A DNA stretch of 53,316 bases from Cellulomonas sp. HZM (GTDB taxonomy: Bacteria > Actinomycetota > Actinomycetes > Actinomycetales > Cellulomonadaceae), in assembly GCF_000708885.1 (NCBI RefSeq), contig NZ_JEOE01000020.1, forward strand, positions 1 through 53,316. Direction: 5' to 3'. The translations under genes were made by a program, and so were the position numbers. This document shows positions 51,509 to 53,316 of the stretch, piece after piece (positions within the stretch are counted from its first letter, which is position 1; every line of letters begins with the position of its first letter). The notes below the pieces were generated by a model. It worked only from the letters and a program-made list of their open reading frames with translations. It did no database searches and was not told the origin of the DNA.

Positions 51509-53293
51509 TCAGTCGTCGCCCCCCGAACCCGAGTCCTTCTTGTCGTCGGCCGACGGCGGCGCCCCGCAGATGACACGGTTCTGCGGCTTGTAGCGCCACG
51601 AGTTCGACTCGGTCTTCTTGAGCACGTCGTCGAGATACGTCTTGCGCGTCACCGTCACCGAGAACCCGGGGTTGCCGGGCAGCGAGGGCGTGCACGTCTT
51701 GCTCTGCGAGTAGACCGTCGTCGGCGCGACGACGCCCGAGCGCGGGCTCGTCGTCGTCTTGACCGTCCAGTACTTGGTGCCCCAGATGCGCACGTACGCG
51801 CGGCCGTCCTTGACCCAGCCCTGCACGAGAGCGCCGTACGGCGTGTTGTTCTTCCACTTCATGTCGATCACGCCCGTGAAGATCGTCGACTCACGACCCT
51901 CCGGGTAGCGGGAGAACCACTCGCTGTGCGGCTGGTGGGTGATGTCCTCGAACCCCGCGAAGAAGCCGGCGTTGTAGCTCGTGGTCGACACCTGCGACAG
52001 CCCGCCGCCGATCGCCTGGACGTGCTCGCCGCTCACGATCGCGCCGGCGTCGACGTAGCCATGAGCCTTGTCCACCGGGCCGAGCGCCTCCGTCAGGCTG
52101 AACGTCTCGCCGGGGCGCACGAGCGTGCCGGTGATGTGCTTGAGGCCGTTCGCGATGTTGATCGTGCGCATGGGCTCGGGCGTCAGGGGCGTCGAGAACT
52201 CGGAGACGACCTCCTTGATGCCGAGCTTCTTCAGCGCCGCCGTCGAGTCCTCGGGATCGGTCGCGACGAGCTCGACCTTCGCGTCGCGCTGGTCCGCCTG
52301 CGCGGCCGCGGCGACCGCGGTGGCGAGGCCCTCCGCGTCGATCTTCGTACCGGCCTTGCCCTCCTTGATCACCGGCTTGTCGTCCTTGAACACGAACGAC
52401 GCGTCGGCGGCCTTGGTGAGCAGGTCGGGCTGCTGGTCCAGCACGTCCTTGCTGAGCTTCTCGCCGTCGAGCTGCAGGACCAGCTGCCCGTTCTTGGGCA
52501 CCATCGACGCAGCAGCGCCGACGTCCTTCGGCTCCAGCACCGCGAGCTTGCCGTCGACCGTCACCGACACGGGCCCCGACACCACCTTCTCCGCGGTGTC
52601 GAGCGCCGCGTCGGTGACCTCCTGCGTGATGGCGGGCTGCGACGTGGTCGTCGGCAGCGGGAGCGGGCGCTGCCCCGAGAGCCAGTCGTCGCGCACCGCC
52701 TGCGCGGCGCCGGCCTCGTCGAGCGTCCAGCCCTCCTTCGCGTCGGTGGACTGCGCGGTGCCGTCGACGAACACCACCGAGCCGTCCACCGGGTCCTGCG
52801 TGAGGCTCGACGAGAGCGAGTCCATCGCCGAGGCGAGCGCCTTCTCGTCGACCTTGGTCACCGCCGACGCCTCGTCGACGCCCACGACGTGGTCCCACAG
52901 CCGGCTGGGGTCCTTGAGGTCGACGCCCGTGAGCTGGTCGACCGTCGCCTGCGCGTCGAACGACAGGCCCGCCTTCTTCGGGTCCAGGTTCGCGGTCACG
53001 TCGTTCGCGACGACCGCGATGGGCTTGCCCGTCGCCGACGCGAGATCGGCGTCCAGGCGCGCGACCGCGTCGTCCGCCGACAGCCCGCCGATGTCGACCC
53101 CCGCGACGCTGGCGCCGCGCGGCACCTTGTCCGCGTACGCGTAGGACGCCGCGACGTAGGCGCCGGCGAGCACGACGACGATCCCGCCCACGACCGCGAG
53201 CGCCTTCGGCCAGCGCCGCTTGCCGCCGTCCTGCTCGAACACATCCAGCGGGGACTCCTTGCGCGGGGTGGTGGGCACGGGTCCGGCGGACAC
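51509..53293 (-). CDS. VanW-family protein with peptidoglycan-binding-4 domains (YoaR-like)
   Basis: 594 aa from the first GTG inside the window. A short cytoplasmic N-terminus, a membrane span (~30-53, ALAVVGGIVVVLAGAYVAAS), two putative peptidoglycan-binding-4/G5-like repeats (VAGVDIGGLSADDAVARLDA and a second around KAGTKIDAEGLATAVAAAA), and the VanW domain (EFSTPLTPEPMRTINIANGL, PGETFSLTEALGPVDKAHGY, GGGLSQVSTTSYNAGFFAGF, THQPHSEWFSRYPEGRESTI). Likely bound to the cell wall; function unknown despite the VanW name, and no glycopeptide-resistance genes are nearby. The frame stays open to the window end with Thr/Pro-rich residues, so the true start may lie outside. Confidence 0.85.
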   Translation of the reverse strand: MSAGPVPTTPRKESPLDVFEQDGGKRRWPKALAVVGGIVVVLAGAYVAASYAYADKVPRGASVAGVDIGGLSADDAVARLDADLASATGKPIAVVANDVTANLDPKKAGLSFDAQATVDQLTGVDLKDPSRLWDHVVGVDEASAVTKVDEKALASAMDSLSSSLTQDPVDGSVVFVDGTAQSTDAKEGWTLDEAGAAQAVRDDWLSGQRPLPLPTTTSQPAITQEVTDAALDTAEKVVSGPVSVTVDGKLAVLEPKDVGAAASMVPKNGQLVLQLDGEKLSKDVLDQQPDLLTKAADASFVFKDDKPVIKEGKAGTKIDAEGLATAVAAAAQADQRDAKVELVATDPEDSTAALKKLGIKEVVSEFSTPLTPEPMRTINIANGLKHITGTLVRPGETFSLTEALGPVDKAHGYVDAGAIVSGEHVQAIGGGLSQVSTTSYNAGFFAGFEDITHQPHSEWFSRYPEGRESTIFTGVIDMKWKNNTPYGALVQGWVKDGRAYVRIWGTKYWTVKTTTSPRSGVVAPTTVYSQSKTCTPSLPGNPGFSVTVTRKTYLDDVLKKTESNSWRYKPQNRVICGAPPSADDKKDSGSGGDD

Positions 53294-53316
53294 GCGGGTG
53301 GGCTGCGGGGTCGGGG

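Noticed and set aside
51509..53293. VanW gene as part of a glycopeptide-resistance cluster
   Set aside because: No vanH/A/X, vanY, vanZ or two-component genes are present. VanW/YoaR proteins with peptidoglycan-binding repeats are common in Gram-positives without resistance.

Overview
The window looks like chromosomal sequence from a very high-GC actinobacterium. The evidence is the base composition, GTG starts, many leaderless-type promoters, FolP2, DUF3117, TatB/HtrA/RseA/SigE, an LpdA-type quinone reductase and a VanW/YoaR protein. A Cellulomonas-like member of the Micrococcales is my best guess, by inference only. There are no tRNA or rRNA genes, CRISPR arrays, insertion sequences or phage genes. 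No gene-free stretch exceeds about 270 bases.

Layout. (1) 1-7.2 kb: a membrane-anchored endonuclease/exonuclease/phosphatase protein, then a small carbohydrate locus. That locus has a LacI-type repressor divergent from a lipoprotein sugar-binding protein and a cytoplasmic GH31 glycosidase, with two abutting LacI-type operators between them and no permease genes. (2) 7.4-11.6 kb: an LpdA-like quinone reductase, purine nucleoside phosphorylase and a phosphohexomutase. (3) 11.6-13.1 kb: a secreted protein of unknown function. (4) 13.2-22.4 kb, all on the minus strand: a nucleoside uptake and salvage operon, read as lipoprotein BmpA, ABC ATPase, two permeases, cdd, deoA, a small acidic protein, add and deoC. 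Most junctions are 4-nt stop/start overlaps. The first permease carries a one-base frameshift at a run of eight G. (5) 22.7-25.2 kb: an M20 amidohydrolase and a mannose-1-phosphate guanylyltransferase. (6) 25.4-28.9 kb: sdhCDAB with a CRP-like site upstream. (7) 29-33 kb: a phosphotransferase, a DtxR/IdeR-type iron box driving a PepSY reductase-like gene plus two small membrane proteins, and a YihY/BrkB protein.

(8) 33-38.1 kb, minus strand: a 2H phosphoesterase coupled to trpS, then tatB, htrA, rseA and sigE, with a divergent O-methyltransferase. (9) 39-44.9 kb, minus strand: a PCD/VOC fusion, leucyl aminopeptidase, DUF3117, and a coupled LOG - folP2 - PIG-V-like glycosyltransferase operon. 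(10) 44.9-47.9 kb: divergent dapE and dapD, with a frameshifted secreted lysozyme-like gene behind dapD. (11) 48-53.3 kb: citrate synthase, dapC, a 7Fe ferredoxin, a tiny leaderless ORF overlapping a small protein, a GNAT remnant, and a VanW-family protein running to the window edge.

From memory of the Mycobacterium tuberculosis map, 7.4-28.9 kb parallels the lpdA - deoD - pmmB - add - deoA - cdd - sdhCDAB neighbourhood. The 34.8-47 kb part parallels dapD - dapE - LOG - folP2 - DUF3117 - sigE - rseA - htrA - tatB. Most of the window is therefore conserved core. The less ordinary parts are the sugar locus, the iron-box operon, the frameshifts, the possible ATC start and the leaderless mini-ORF.
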